Positions 51,907 through 60,653 of a stretch of DNA of 64,000 nucleotides are shown here, one piece after another. Under the pieces are notes generated by a model. That model was not told the origin of the DNA and ran no database searches. It worked only from the letters and a program-made list of their open reading frames with translations. Origin of the DNA: Murimonas intestini (GTDB lineage: Bacteria; Bacillota; Clostridia; Lachnospirales; Lachnospiraceae); assembly GCF_024622195.1 (NCBI RefSeq), contig NZ_JANKBI010000004.1:248001-312000 (forward strand), given 5' to 3'. Positions within the stretch are counted from its first letter, which is position 1; the number at the start of each line of letters is the position of its first letter. Position numbers and translations under genes: made by a program.

Positions 51907-52687
51907 GTATGTGCCTTTTCTCTCTGAAGTCCTTGAGGTTATCCCTCATACTGACATAGAATATACCTTCCGCATGAGCTATGTGGGAGATGTCCGTCCC
52001 GGACAGTTTTTTGAGGTCTCTATTCCCAGATACGGGGAGGCCCCCATCTCCGTGAGCGGAATCGGCAACGGCAGCATCGACCTGACTATACGCCGTGTAG
52101 GCAAAGTGACAAACGAGATTTTCGAACAGTACAAGGGAACATCCCTCTATTTGAGAGGGCCTTACGGGAACGGATTTAACACGGAGGATTACCAGGACAA
52201 AGAACTTGTGATCGTAGCCGGGGGAACAGGAGTATCCCCTGTCCGTGGCATAATCACCTATTTTGCCAGCCATACGGAAAAAGCAGTATCCGCAGCTCTT
52301 ATCGCCGGTTTTAAAACTCCGAAGGATATCCTTTTCCGGGAGGACTTTGCGCTCTGGAAAAAACGTCTTAATGTGATCCTGACTGTGGATGATAATACAG
52401 CAGATCCTACCTTCCCCCAGGGGCTGGTGACCAAATATATACCTGGCCTTGAGTTTAAGGATATTAAAAATGCCGCCGCCATTGTGGTGGGTCCTCCCGC
52501 AATGATGCGTTTTTCTGTAAAAGCTCTGCTGGAGCGGGGATTGTCAGAAGAGCAGATATGGATCTCCCATGAAAGAAAAATGTGCTGTGGAATAGGAAAA
52601 TGCGGCCACTGCCGCATAGGCGATGCCTATGTGTGTCTGGACGGCCCTGTATTTAATTATTCCAGGGGCAGCACCCTGCTGGACTAG
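51887..52687 (+). CDS. asrB: Anaerobic sulfite reductase subunit B
   Basis: The flavoprotein subunit that accepts electrons from NADH. It has 266 residues: an FAD-binding barrel (YTFRMSYVGDVRPGQFFEV), an NAD-binding domain (VIVAGGTGVSPVRGI) and the C-terminal [2Fe-2S]-type cysteine cluster CCGIGKCGHC, as in dihydroorotate dehydrogenase electron-transfer subunits. GGAGGAGG precedes ATG codons at 51887 and 51893; either may be used. It overlaps asrA by 20 nt and precedes asrC by 14 nt. Confidence 0.95.
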   Translation: MEMTKNEYVPFLSEVLEVIPHTDIEYTFRMSYVGDVRPGQFFEVSIPRYGEAPISVSGIGNGSIDLTIRRVGKVTNEIFEQYKGTSLYLRGPYGNGFNTEDYQDKELVIVAGGTGVSPVRGIITYFASHTEKAVSAALIAGFKTPKDILFREDFALWKKRLNVILTVDDNTADPTFPQGLVTKYIPGLEFKDIKNAAAIVVGPPAMMRFSVKALLERGLSEEQIWISHERKMCCGIGKCGHCRIGDAYVCLDGPVFNYSRGSTLLD

Positions 52688-52701
52688 AGGAGGAACAAGA
52701 T

Positions 52702-53676
52702 ATGGATATCAATACTAAAAAGCTTAAAAAGAATGCTTTTCGCGTCACCAAGGTCAGGGGCAAGACTGCTTCCCGGATCCGTGTGCCCGGCGGCCATTTG
52801 GACGCAGGATATTTATCACTTATACAGGAAATCGCTGAAAAATTCGGCAACGGCACAGTGCATATCACAAACCGCCAGGGCTTTGAGATCCCCGGAATCG
52901 ATTATGAAAATATGCCCCAGGTCAATGCCATGCTTCAGCCCATCATCGAGGGCCTGAACATTAACCAGGCTGATCCGGGAAAGGGCTATCCGGCAAGCGG
53001 CACCCGGAATATCTCCGCATGCATCGGAAACCGGGTCTGTCCTTTCGCCTGCTATGATACTACCGCCTTTGCACAGAGAATAGAAAAGGCCGTTTTTCCA
53101 AACGACCTGCATTTCAAGATAGCGCTGACCGGCTGCCCCAATGACTGTGCAAAGGTCCGCATGCACGATTTCGGCATCATCGGCATGACGCTGCCTGTGC
53201 TTGAAAAAGACCGCTGCGTGACATGCTCCGCATGTGTGAAGGCCTGCCGCAGGAAGTCTGTGGAGGCTCTCACTGCTGTCAGCTTCCGGCCGTCCAGAAA
53301 TGAAGAAAAATGTATCGGCTGCGGTGAATGTATCCTGAACTGCCCCACATCAGCCTGGACAAGGAGCGGTAAAAAATATTACCGCCTCACCCTGTTCGGG
53401 AGAAGCGGCAAAAGGAACCCCCGTCTCGGGGAAGATTTTATCAAGTGGGCTGACGAAGAGAGTATCATAAAGATAATCCTGAACACCTACGATTACGTGG
53501 AACATTATATCGACCGCACCGCGCCGGGCGGAAAAGAGCACATTGGTTACATCGTGGACCGCACCGGCTTTGAGGAGTACAAAAAATGGGCGCTAAAAGA
53601 TGTCACACTCCCGGAGATCGCAAAGGTATATACCCCGCTGTATTGGAGCAATGGGATATCATTTACCGGAAGATGA
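52702..53676 (+). CDS. asrC: Anaerobic sulfite reductase subunit C (siroheme subunit)
   Basis: The catalytic subunit of AsrABC, 324 residues. The siroheme/[4Fe-4S] site cysteines lie in ACIGNRVCPFAC and TGCPNDCAK, and an inserted ferredoxin domain carries CVTCSACVKACRRK and CIGCGECILNCPTS. The ATG follows GAGGAGG. The 3' end overlaps the convergent MATE gene by 18 bp, leaving no room for a separate terminator. Confidence 0.96.
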   Translation: MDINTKKLKKNAFRVTKVRGKTASRIRVPGGHLDAGYLSLIQEIAEKFGNGTVHITNRQGFEIPGIDYENMPQVNAMLQPIIEGLNINQADPGKGYPASGTRNISACIGNRVCPFACYDTTAFAQRIEKAVFPNDLHFKIALTGCPNDCAKVRMHDFGIIGMTLPVLEKDRCVTCSACVKACRRKSVEALTAVSFRPSRNEEKCIGCGECILNCPTSAWTRSGKKYYRLTLFGRSGKRNPRLGEDFIKWADEESIIKIILNTYDYVEHYIDRTAPGGKEHIGYIVDRTGFEEYKKWALKDVTLPEIAKVYTPLYWSNGISFTGR

Positions 53677-55017
53677 TATTCTCTGTCTCTCTTTCTTCCC
53701 AAGAAGGGCAAAATAACCCACACACAGTATGATCTGGAAGGCTGTGGAGAGCGGGATGGCCAGGCCGACCTTGAACAGTGATACAGGTTTTATAAGGCTC
53801 ATCAGATAAGATACAGGGATCCTGACACAGAACGCGCCTGCGATCCCCTGTATCATGACAAAGGTGGTCTTCCCGCAGCCGTTGAAATATCCCGTAAAAC
53901 AGAATGCAAATGATACAAGCAGGCAGTCCAGGGCATATGCCTTCAGATATTCTGCCGAGGCGAGTATGACCGCCTCATCTTTTGCAAACATCCCCGAGAG
54001 GATATCTCCATGGAAGAAAGAAAAATATGCCAGGAAGACTCCAAGCCCCAGAGATACAAGGATGCCGTAGAGCAGCGCCCTTCTGGCCCTGGCAGGCTTT
54101 CCGGCCCCTGTATTCTGTGCAACAAAGGCTGACATGGCCTGGGAACACGCTGACGGGATCAGCAGCACGAATCCGCAGATTTTCTCCGCCACTCCTACTC
54201 CAGCGGATGCGATAACTCCCAGCGTGTTGATGATTGCCGTGATTGCCAGAAATGAGGCAGAGACAAGGACATCCTGGAGCGCGATGGGGAACCCCAGCCT
54301 GAGGACAGCCGGGACATAGCCCTTGTGAAACTTTATGTATTCCTTCCCGAACTCAAACGGGAACTTCTGCTTCCTGATGATAACAAATGACAGCAGGACG
54401 CTGACTGCCTGGGCAAACACTGTGGCTATGGCAGCGCCTGCCGCCCCCAGGTGGAAGCCCCCTACAAGAAGCAGATCCCCTGCTATATTTACAACACACG
54501 CAATAGCTACTGTAATCAGCGGCATCTTAGAATTGCCCATCCCCCTGAAAATACTTCCCAGCACATTATAGGCAATAATAAAGACCGAGCCTGCTGAGCA
54601 GATACGCACATACAATATGGTATCATCAAATGCCTCCAGGGGCGTCTGCATGACCTTCCCAAAGGGCACTGCAAGCAGCTGCATCAGCACAGTCACTGCT
54701 ATGCCTATGACTATAAACATGCAGATACTGGCTCCAACTACCCTGCCCGCATCCGAGAGCCTGCCCTCCCCGATCTTCTGCCCCAGCAGGATAGTCGTTC
54801 CCATAGCCAGGCCCACGATAGCTGAAGTGATAACCTGCATCATCCAGCTTCCGGTTGAAACAGCCGATACAGAAGCCGCATTTCCAAACTGTCCCACGAT
54901 CAGCATATCCACAGCTCCATACATTGTCTGCAGAAAAAGCGCCAGAAGCACCGGCAGCGCAAACCCCATAAGGGGTGAGAATATTTTTCCTTCTGTAAAA
55001 TTCTTCGTGTTTTCCAT
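53659..55017 (-). CDS. MATE-family efflux transporter
   Basis: A 452-residue cation-coupled multidrug exporter with about twelve membrane helices and family motifs such as MYGAVDMLIVGQFG near the N-terminus and the repeated internal QDVLVSASFLAI region at the start of the second half. The ATG at 55017 follows AAGGAG. Substrates cannot be inferred. It is downstream of thrS, separated by a terminator, and its tail overlaps asrC. Confidence 0.92.
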   Translation of the reverse strand: MENTKNFTEGKIFSPLMGFALPVLLALFLQTMYGAVDMLIVGQFGNAASVSAVSTGSWMMQVITSAIVGLAMGTTILLGQKIGEGRLSDAGRVVGASICMFIVIGIAVTVLMQLLAVPFGKVMQTPLEAFDDTILYVRICSAGSVFIIAYNVLGSIFRGMGNSKMPLITVAIACVVNIAGDLLLVGGFHLGAAGAAIATVFAQAVSVLLSFVIIRKQKFPFEFGKEYIKFHKGYVPAVLRLGFPIALQDVLVSASFLAITAIINTLGVIASAGVGVAEKICGFVLLIPSACSQAMSAFVAQNTGAGKPARARRALLYGILVSLGLGVFLAYFSFFHGDILSGMFAKDEAVILASAEYLKAYALDCLLVSFAFCFTGYFNGCGKTTFVMIQGIAGAFCVRIPVSYLMSLIKPVSLFKVGLAIPLSTAFQIILCVGYFALLGKKERQRISSSGK

Positions 55018-55064
55018 AAACCTTTCTCCTTAATCCCTTCATGTTCAAGAACGTATTTGTACTC

Positions 55065-55116
55065 AAAAAAGCCGGACAAGGCAGCAGGCGTTTCAGCCCG
55101 CCATCTTATCCGGCTT
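55065..55116 (-). terminator. Terminator after thrS
   Basis: Arms AAGCCGGATAAG-type / CTTGTCCGGCTT with an extended GC stem are followed on the minus strand by TTTTTT. It lies about 65 nt after the thrS stop. Confidence 0.75.
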
Positions 55117-55182
55117 GTTACTTCTTTAGAGTAATTTGCCTCCGATGAGCGCTATCATTATAGCTTATGGACCAGAAATTTG

Positions 55183-56940
55183 TCAAGCCTCCTCTTCGGC
55201 TTCCGCCATTTCCAGAAATGTGCTGAGGCTGACAGCTCCCATATCTCCGGCATCCCTTTTCCTGAGTGAAACTGTCCCTGATTCTTTTTCTTTCTCCCCA
55301 ACTATCATCATAAAGGGGACTTTATCCAGCTGTGCCTCCCTGATCTTATAGCCCAGTTTTTCATCTCTCATATCTATCTCGCAGCGCACATTTTTTTCAC
55401 GCAGCTTCTCCATCACCTCCTGTGCATATCCTGCAAATCTGTCTGATACAGGAAGTATCTTTACCTGGACAGGGGCAAGCCAGCAGGGGAATTTTCCCGC
55501 ATAATGTTCTATGAGTATCCCTATGAACCTCTCGATCGAGCCAAATACTACCCTGTGGATCATAATGGGTCTGTGTTTCTTTCCGTCAGCCCCCACATAC
55601 TCTGCTTCAAATCTCAGCGGGAGCTGGAAATCCAGCTGTATCGTCCCGCACTGCCACGTCCTGCCTATGGAGTCCTCCAGATGGAAGTCTATCTTGGGTC
55701 CGTAAAAAGCCCCGTCCCCCTCATTTATAATATAGTCCATGCCAAGGGCGTCAAGAGCGCTCTTAAGCCCATCTGTAGCCAGTTCCCAGTCCTCATCGCT
55801 CCCTATGCTGTCCTCCGGCCTTGTAGAGAGCTCCACATGGTATTTAAAGCCGAATCTGCTGTATACTTCATCAATAAGGCTGATCACCCTCTTAATCTCA
55901 TCTGTGATCTGTTCCTCTGTCATAAAAATATGGGCATCATCCTGTGTAAAGCAGCGCACCCTCATCAGCCCGTGCAGCTGCCCGGATTTCTCATGCCTGT
56001 GTACAAGGCCAAGCTCTCCCATCCTGAGAGGCAGGTCCTTATAGGAACGCGGCTCCATCTTATATACAAGCATCCCTCCCGGGCAGTTCATGGGCTTAAT
56101 GGCAAAATCCTTCTCATCAATGACTGTTGTGTACATATTTTCCCTGTAGTGGTCCCAATGTCCCGATGTCTCCCAGAGGCTCCTCTCCAGCATCATGGGT
56201 GTGGATATTTCCACATAGCCTTCTCTCTGATGAAGCCTGCGCCAATAATCTATAAGCAGGTTCTTCAGGACCATCCCTTTAGGCAGAAAGAACGGAAAGC
56301 CCGGCCCCTCTTCCATCATTGTAAATAATCCCAGCTCTTTTCCCAGCTTTCTGTGATCTCTCAGCTTTGCCTCCTCTTCCTGCTTCAGATACGCCTCCAG
56401 TTCAGAAGACTTGGGGAAGGACGTCCCGTAAATCCTTGTAAGCATCTTATTCTTCTCATTTCCTCTCCAGTAAGCGCCAGCCACACCTGTCAGCTTGAAG
56501 GCCCTGATCAGGCTTGTATTAGATACATGGGGGCCGGCACACAGGTCCGTATATTCCCCCTGCTGGTAGAAGCTGACAGCCTCCCTGCAGGGCAGCTCCC
56601 TGATCAGCTCAGCCTTGTATTCCTCGTCTTTCTCTTCCATCAGGGCCAGGGCCTCCTCCCGGCTGGCCTCATATCTTCTGAGAGGGAGGGATTCTTTTAC
56701 TATCTTCTTCATTTCCTTCTCCACATCTTCCAGATTCTCTGCTGTAAATGGAAAGCTGAATTCAAAGTCATAATAAAAACCTTTTTCAATAGACGGCCCA
56801 ATGGCGCACTTTGTCTCCGGATACAGACGCTTGACCGCCTGTGCCAGAATATGGGCTGTCGTGTGCCGGAATGCCGCCCTTCCTTCCTCAGAATCAAATC
56901 CCAGTTCTTTAATTGTTCCATCCTTCATACTTACTTTCAT
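55183..56940 (-). CDS. thrS: Threonyl-tRNA synthetase lacking the TGS domain
   Basis: Charges tRNA-Thr. From the ATG at 56940, after GAGGAG, it has 585 residues instead of about 640: the N-terminal TGS domain is missing and the editing domain begins almost at once (HTTAH, His26 and His30). The class II core is intact, with the zinc cysteine in KPMNCPGG, motif 2 (VHRHEKSGQLHGLMRVRCFTQDD, quoted in part), motif 3 (VFGSIERFIGILIEHY, in part) and the anticodon-binding domain ending near LSTFLEMAEAEEEA. Start codons further upstream fall inside the T-box terminator. Expression is controlled by a T-box leader with an apparent ACC specifier. Confidence 0.93.
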   Translation of the reverse strand: MKVSMKDGTIKELGFDSEEGRAAFRHTTAHILAQAVKRLYPETKCAIGPSIEKGFYYDFEFSFPFTAENLEDVEKEMKKIVKESLPLRRYEASREEALALMEEKDEEYKAELIRELPCREAVSFYQQGEYTDLCAGPHVSNTSLIRAFKLTGVAGAYWRGNEKNKMLTRIYGTSFPKSSELEAYLKQEEEAKLRDHRKLGKELGLFTMMEEGPGFPFFLPKGMVLKNLLIDYWRRLHQREGYVEISTPMMLERSLWETSGHWDHYRENMYTTVIDEKDFAIKPMNCPGGMLVYKMEPRSYKDLPLRMGELGLVHRHEKSGQLHGLMRVRCFTQDDAHIFMTEEQITDEIKRVISLIDEVYSRFGFKYHVELSTRPEDSIGSDEDWELATDGLKSALDALGMDYIINEGDGAFYGPKIDFHLEDSIGRTWQCGTIQLDFQLPLRFEAEYVGADGKKHRPIMIHRVVFGSIERFIGILIEHYAGKFPCWLAPVQVKILPVSDRFAGYAQEVMEKLREKNVRCEIDMRDEKLGYKIREAQLDKVPFMMIVGEKEKESGTVSLRKRDAGDMGAVSLSTFLEMAEAEEEA

Positions 56941-57044
56941 GCTAAAATCTCCTCTTCTTCCATATTTCTCATATTTTTCTGCGGGTTCCCTGCTGAGAGC
57001 AGATAACATAAGAAAGGACTGCAGAATGAAGTTTCCAATAAAAT

Positions 57045-57343
57045 AAAAAAGCACCCCTATAGATAGACAGATCGTCTAAATATAAGGGTGCACACTTTTC
57101 ATGCACGGTTCCACCTTAACTTTTCACTTCGGATTCAAACAAATCCTATCCTTTAACGCAGGCATACGTCAGCGCCTACTCCCTCCCCCGGTCCGGCAGA
57201 TCCGGAACAGTTCAGTCTTTCAGCGCAGCAGCTTAGGAATGGTTTTCGTCAGACTTTCTTCATAAGGGGCTTCCACCTGTGCTCCCTCTCTCTGGATGTT
57301 TCCGTCTGACTACTCTTTCCGTCATCGCTTTTCTTATGTTATT
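57045..57343 (-). ncRNA. T-box riboswitch leader of thrS (Thr, ACC specifier)
   Basis: On the minus strand the T-box core AAGGTGGAACCGTGC (57103-57117) precedes an intrinsic terminator: stem GCACCCTTATA with TATAGGGGTGC (57051-57091), then TTTTTT (57045-57050). Upstream is a stem I region with a GAGAGGGAGCACAGG segment and a candidate specifier ACC (57241-57243) after GACGAAA. Uncharged tRNA-Thr should pair with the specifier and T-box and favour the antiterminator. This fills the 420-nt gap between thrS and the FUSC-type gene. Confidence 0.88.
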
Positions 57344-57349
57344 AATCAT

Positions 57350-57377
57350 ATTATAGCAGGTCATTTTGTTACGTCAA
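57350..57377 (-). promoter_or_regulatory. Sigma-A promoter of the thrS leader
   Basis: On the minus strand TTGACG (57372-57377) and TATAAT (57350-57355) are separated by 16 nt. The -35 box lies inside the last codons of the upstream FUSC-type gene. Confidence 0.75.
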
Positions 57378-58407
57378 GGCTTTTTTCCATATCCATCTGC
57401 CAGTATACCCTGAAATGCTCTTCATTCAGCAGATCCACAAATCTCTTCTTGAAGATCAGGAATTCCTCCAGGTCCATGAGGATATGGTAGAGCATAGCCC
57501 TGCTCTCAAACTCTTCACGTGTGACAGGAAGCGGCTCTTCCCTCATCTTTTCGAATATATCCTGCAGTTTCTCAATCTGCCTGACAGGGATGTTCATTTC
57601 TTTTACATAGGGTGTCAGATATGTGATGTAATCTGATATGATCCTGGCCTGCGCAGGCAGGCTCCTTATCTTTTTCATCTCATAATGCAGATTGTGAAGT
57701 ACCCCGAACTGTTTTATCCGCATCTCAAAGTACTGGATATAATATCCTGAATGTGACTGGAGATTATTGTTCTGATAATCATATGCCCTGTCCAGGAAAA
57801 TCTGCAGACGTTTTTCCAGGCCGATGATATCCTCCCAGACATTTATCCTGTCCTCTTCATTCATCAGATAATGGGCAAGTTCCTCCAATATGGTCTGCAG
57901 CGCTCCTTCCGTCTCCCTCATATCCTGTATGATCCTGCTTTTCTGGGCGCTGTTGTTCTGAAACAGGTTCAAAAGCACGGCGATGGTGATTCCGATCAGT
58001 ACCAGCAGGAATTCATTCAATATAAAATGCCAGGTAAAATTATGGGTGGCCAGAAAATGTGTGCCGATAACCGCATTCACAGATATGGTAGCCTTCCATC
58101 CAATAGATTCGCTTATAATGATCAGCAGAAAGATAAACAGTCCAAAGGCGATCCACTGGCTGTCCACATGCATAAATATGATTTTCGAAAGAATGACTGA
58201 CATGGCAAAGGTGAGGACACGGAAAAATGACAGCTTCAGAGTCTCCCACTTGGTAGTCGCTATGGTCAGCAGCGCTATGATACCTGCCGACGATGCATAT
58301 TCCAGCTGCATCCACTCTGCAATCCATATCCCGATACAGCTTCCTACAGCTATTTTCAAAGCCTGGATCAATATTTTAATAATCTCGGTTTTTCTGCCCG
58401 CTCTCAA
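57361..58407 (-). CDS. FUSC-family / aromatic acid exporter family protein
   Basis: A 348-residue inner-membrane protein of the aromatic-acid-exporter (ArAE/DUF939) type. An N-terminal domain of about six helices (residues 12-145) is followed by a cytosolic helical domain rich in Glu/Arg (about 150-348). The start is a TTG at 58407 preceded by GGAGGTGA. Substrates are unknown; homologues are often annotated only by family. The promoter for thrS begins within its 3' end, so the two are separately transcribed. Confidence 0.82.
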   Translation of the reverse strand: MRAGRKTEIIKILIQALKIAVGSCIGIWIAEWMQLEYASSAGIIALLTIATTKWETLKLSFFRVLTFAMSVILSKIIFMHVDSQWIAFGLFIFLLIIISESIGWKATISVNAVIGTHFLATHNFTWHFILNEFLLVLIGITIAVLLNLFQNNSAQKSRIIQDMRETEGALQTILEELAHYLMNEEDRINVWEDIIGLEKRLQIFLDRAYDYQNNNLQSHSGYYIQYFEMRIKQFGVLHNLHYEMKKIRSLPAQARIISDYITYLTPYVKEMNIPVRQIEKLQDIFEKMREEPLPVTREEFESRAMLYHILMDLEEFLIFKKRFVDLLNEEHFRVYWQMDMEKSLDVTK

Positions 58408-58500
58408 CTGATTGTCACCTCCGCCTTTCTATGGTTGTTTTTTTATTGCCTGCTAATAATCATTATAACTTGCAGATATAAACGATGTAAAGAAATTTTG

Positions 58501-58611
58501 GCGCTGAAATCCCCGTGATTTACGTAAAAGTTTCGCGCTGCAGCCCTGGGGATTTCCGTGCAAAATACGCAAGAAAACACCTGGCAGAACAGCGTCATTT
58601 GAACAGTAATG
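58501..58611. repeat. Palindromic element with copy 2 of the 33-bp repeat
   Basis: An inverted repeat GAAATCCCC / GGGGATTTC (58506-58514 and 58548-58556) is followed by the 33-bp sequence 58579-58611, which matches 48165-48197 at 26 of 33 positions and ends TTTGAACAGTAATG. It lies in the 400-nt gap upstream of the FUSC-type gene, which contains no plausible gene. Confidence 0.5.
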
Positions 58612-58708
58612 ACTTACCTTCACCAAATATGCCGGCATATATACATACTATACCCAAAATAACCAGCTCTATTATTCTGCCTTATCCGCAACCATTTTTA
58701 AACACAGG

Positions 58709-58743
58709 AAAGGGAGGGCACGTCTCTACGCACTCTCCCTTTC
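58709..58743 (-). terminator. Possible terminator after the adenine deaminase gene
   Basis: Imperfect arms AAAGGGAG / CTCCCTTT enclose a GC-containing stem about 65 nt past the stop. No T tract follows on the minus strand, so this is tentative. Confidence 0.35.
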
Positions 58744-58807
58744 TTATACTGCGGAGCACTTCTGCCTCCTGGTTGATTGCTTATCACTCTGTGACAAATA
58801 ACACATC

Positions 58808-60598
58808 CTATGCCTCTGTAAGAAAAAGAGGCACCGTCTCACCTTTTGCCACATCCACCAGTCCGCAGTCTGTGAGTTTAAGGGCCGGACTGACGGGAAG
58901 TCCCAGGGTGCATAATGACATGATAGGATTATAATGTCTGTATCCCAGATCAATGAGGCTCTCTCTGACTGAGCGGAGCATATTGCCTATATCATCCGCG
59001 GGAAGCTCTGACAGGATGCCGCAGACAGGCAGAGGCAGCTCCGAGGCAACACGCCCGTCCTCCACTGTGCATATCCCTCCCTGAAGCTGTATCAGTCTTC
59101 TTGCCGCTGTCAGCATATCATCTGTATCAGCCCCGATGACCATGAGGTTATGATGGTCATGATAGTAGGTGGTGGCAGCAGCCCCTCTCTTTATACAGTC
59201 CCCTGTCACAAATCCATAGCCTATATTTCCATTCCTTCCGTGACGCTCCATGACTGCAGCCAGCATGCAGCCTGTCCCTTGCCACAGCAGCTTTCCGTCA
59301 GCCACTTCCATTTCCACATGGCTTTCTTTCGTCTGTGTGCATCCGTCATGCACCTCTATGACACGGACAAGGATGCGTTCACGACCGCCGTTTAAAGTCC
59401 TCTCCCTCACCTTGCGGGGAAGTGGGGGCTCCAGCTGCTCTGCCAGGATGGAGTCAAGATGCACACTGTGGTAAAATCCCGTGGGAAACCCGTAGGGACG
59501 CAGCTGCCTTCCCGTCTCTCCCTTACAGAAAATCTCTTTTCCGTCTTTAAAGACATAGTCCGGCTCAAAGATCATGTGCTCTTCTCTTCTGACCAGCTGG
59601 AAATCCGCCCTTCTTCCAGGCGCCAGGGCCCCTCTGTCTCTCAGATTCATCCTTCTGGCCGGGGTATATGATGCACAGTATATGGCTTCCTTCAACGGAA
59701 ATCCCATATCTACGGCCTTCTGGACAATGTAATTGAGCTGTCCGTGTTCTTTAAGTTCATCCGCCATAGTGTCATCTGTCACAAAACAGCAGTGTTCATA
59801 CAATCCATTATCTATGATATACTCCAGTATCTCCCGCTTCAACATTTTCTCCTGGAGCTCTACAAACATGCCGTTTTCAAAGCGCTCCCTGATCTCCTCC
59901 AGATTATGCTCTGTGTGGTCGGCATCAATTCCCCTGTAGAGAAATTTCGCCAGGTCCAGGCCCACAAGTGACGGACAGTGCCCCTCAACCACAGCCTGGG
60001 GATCCTCCTCCCTGAGATAATCCAGGAATCTGGTGATTTCCAGTTCATCCCCCCGGACTATCTGCCGGTAATTCATCACCTCACCAACACAGACTACACC
60101 GTCCTCCTGCATCAGGTGCTTCATCTCTTCAAATCCTATGACACCCCCTGTTGTCTCCAGCTTTTCATTTGTGGACGGAACACTGCTTGGAATGCCATAA
60201 TAAATATCAACAGGGGAATCCTTGGCTCCGTTTATCATTTCATGGATTCCCTGCATTCCCATCACATTCGCTATCTCATGAGGCTCCGACACAAGTGTTG
60301 TCACCCCGCAGGACGCAGCGCGCTCACCAAATGAAACGGGCGTCATCATAGAGCTTTCAATATGCATATGGATATCTATGAAGCCAGGAAGCATCAGATG
60401 CCCTCTGCCGTCAAGAATACGGCCGGCCTCTATCTGCTGCCTCCCCTCGTCCTCAGACTGGCCTCCCATTCCCATGCAGCCCTTAGTGTCCACATACCAT
60501 ATCCGCTCACCTTTGACATATACATCTGCAGGAATGAACTTTTTCAGATAAGAATTATAAACTTCTGTACCCTTTATGAGCAAATCCGCTTTTTCCAT
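58808..60598 (-). CDS. ade: Adenine deaminase
   Basis: Converts adenine to hypoxanthine and ammonia in purine salvage. The 596 residues belong to the bacterial ADE amidohydrolase type: metal-binding FIDIHMHIESSM, SEPHEIANVMG, EGHCPSL and VTDDTMAD, and the C-terminal HDHHNLMVIGA segment. The start follows CAGGAGG. It lies 55 nt downstream of an NCS2 purine permease gene, which makes a two-gene uptake and deamination unit under a divergent LysR. Confidence 0.94.
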   Translation of the reverse strand: MEKADLLIKGTEVYNSYLKKFIPADVYVKGERIWYVDTKGCMGMGGQSEDEGRQQIEAGRILDGRGHLMLPGFIDIHMHIESSMMTPVSFGERAASCGVTTLVSEPHEIANVMGMQGIHEMINGAKDSPVDIYYGIPSSVPSTNEKLETTGGVIGFEEMKHLMQEDGVVCVGEVMNYRQIVRGDELEITRFLDYLREEDPQAVVEGHCPSLVGLDLAKFLYRGIDADHTEHNLEEIRERFENGMFVELQEKMLKREILEYIIDNGLYEHCCFVTDDTMADELKEHGQLNYIVQKAVDMGFPLKEAIYCASYTPARRMNLRDRGALAPGRRADFQLVRREEHMIFEPDYVFKDGKEIFCKGETGRQLRPYGFPTGFYHSVHLDSILAEQLEPPLPRKVRERTLNGGRERILVRVIEVHDGCTQTKESHVEMEVADGKLLWQGTGCMLAAVMERHGRNGNIGYGFVTGDCIKRGAAATTYYHDHHNLMVIGADTDDMLTAARRLIQLQGGICTVEDGRVASELPLPVCGILSELPADDIGNMLRSVRESLIDLGYRHYNPIMSLCTLGLPVSPALKLTDCGLVDVAKGETVPLFLTEA

Positions 60599-60653
60599 AT
60601 ATCCTCCTGTCTGAACCTTCAGCAGTCTGGTTTCCCCAAACTGCCGCAGGCGA

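Noticed and set aside
56941..57054. An upstream start for thrS at 57054
   Set aside because: The extension is inside the T-box terminator hairpin and encodes residues unlike any ThrRS; the ATG at 56940 has a proper Shine-Dalgarno site.
58408..58807. A small gene in the 400-nt gap before the FUSC-type gene
   Set aside because: Open frames here lack ribosome-binding sites and overlap palindromic repeat sequence.
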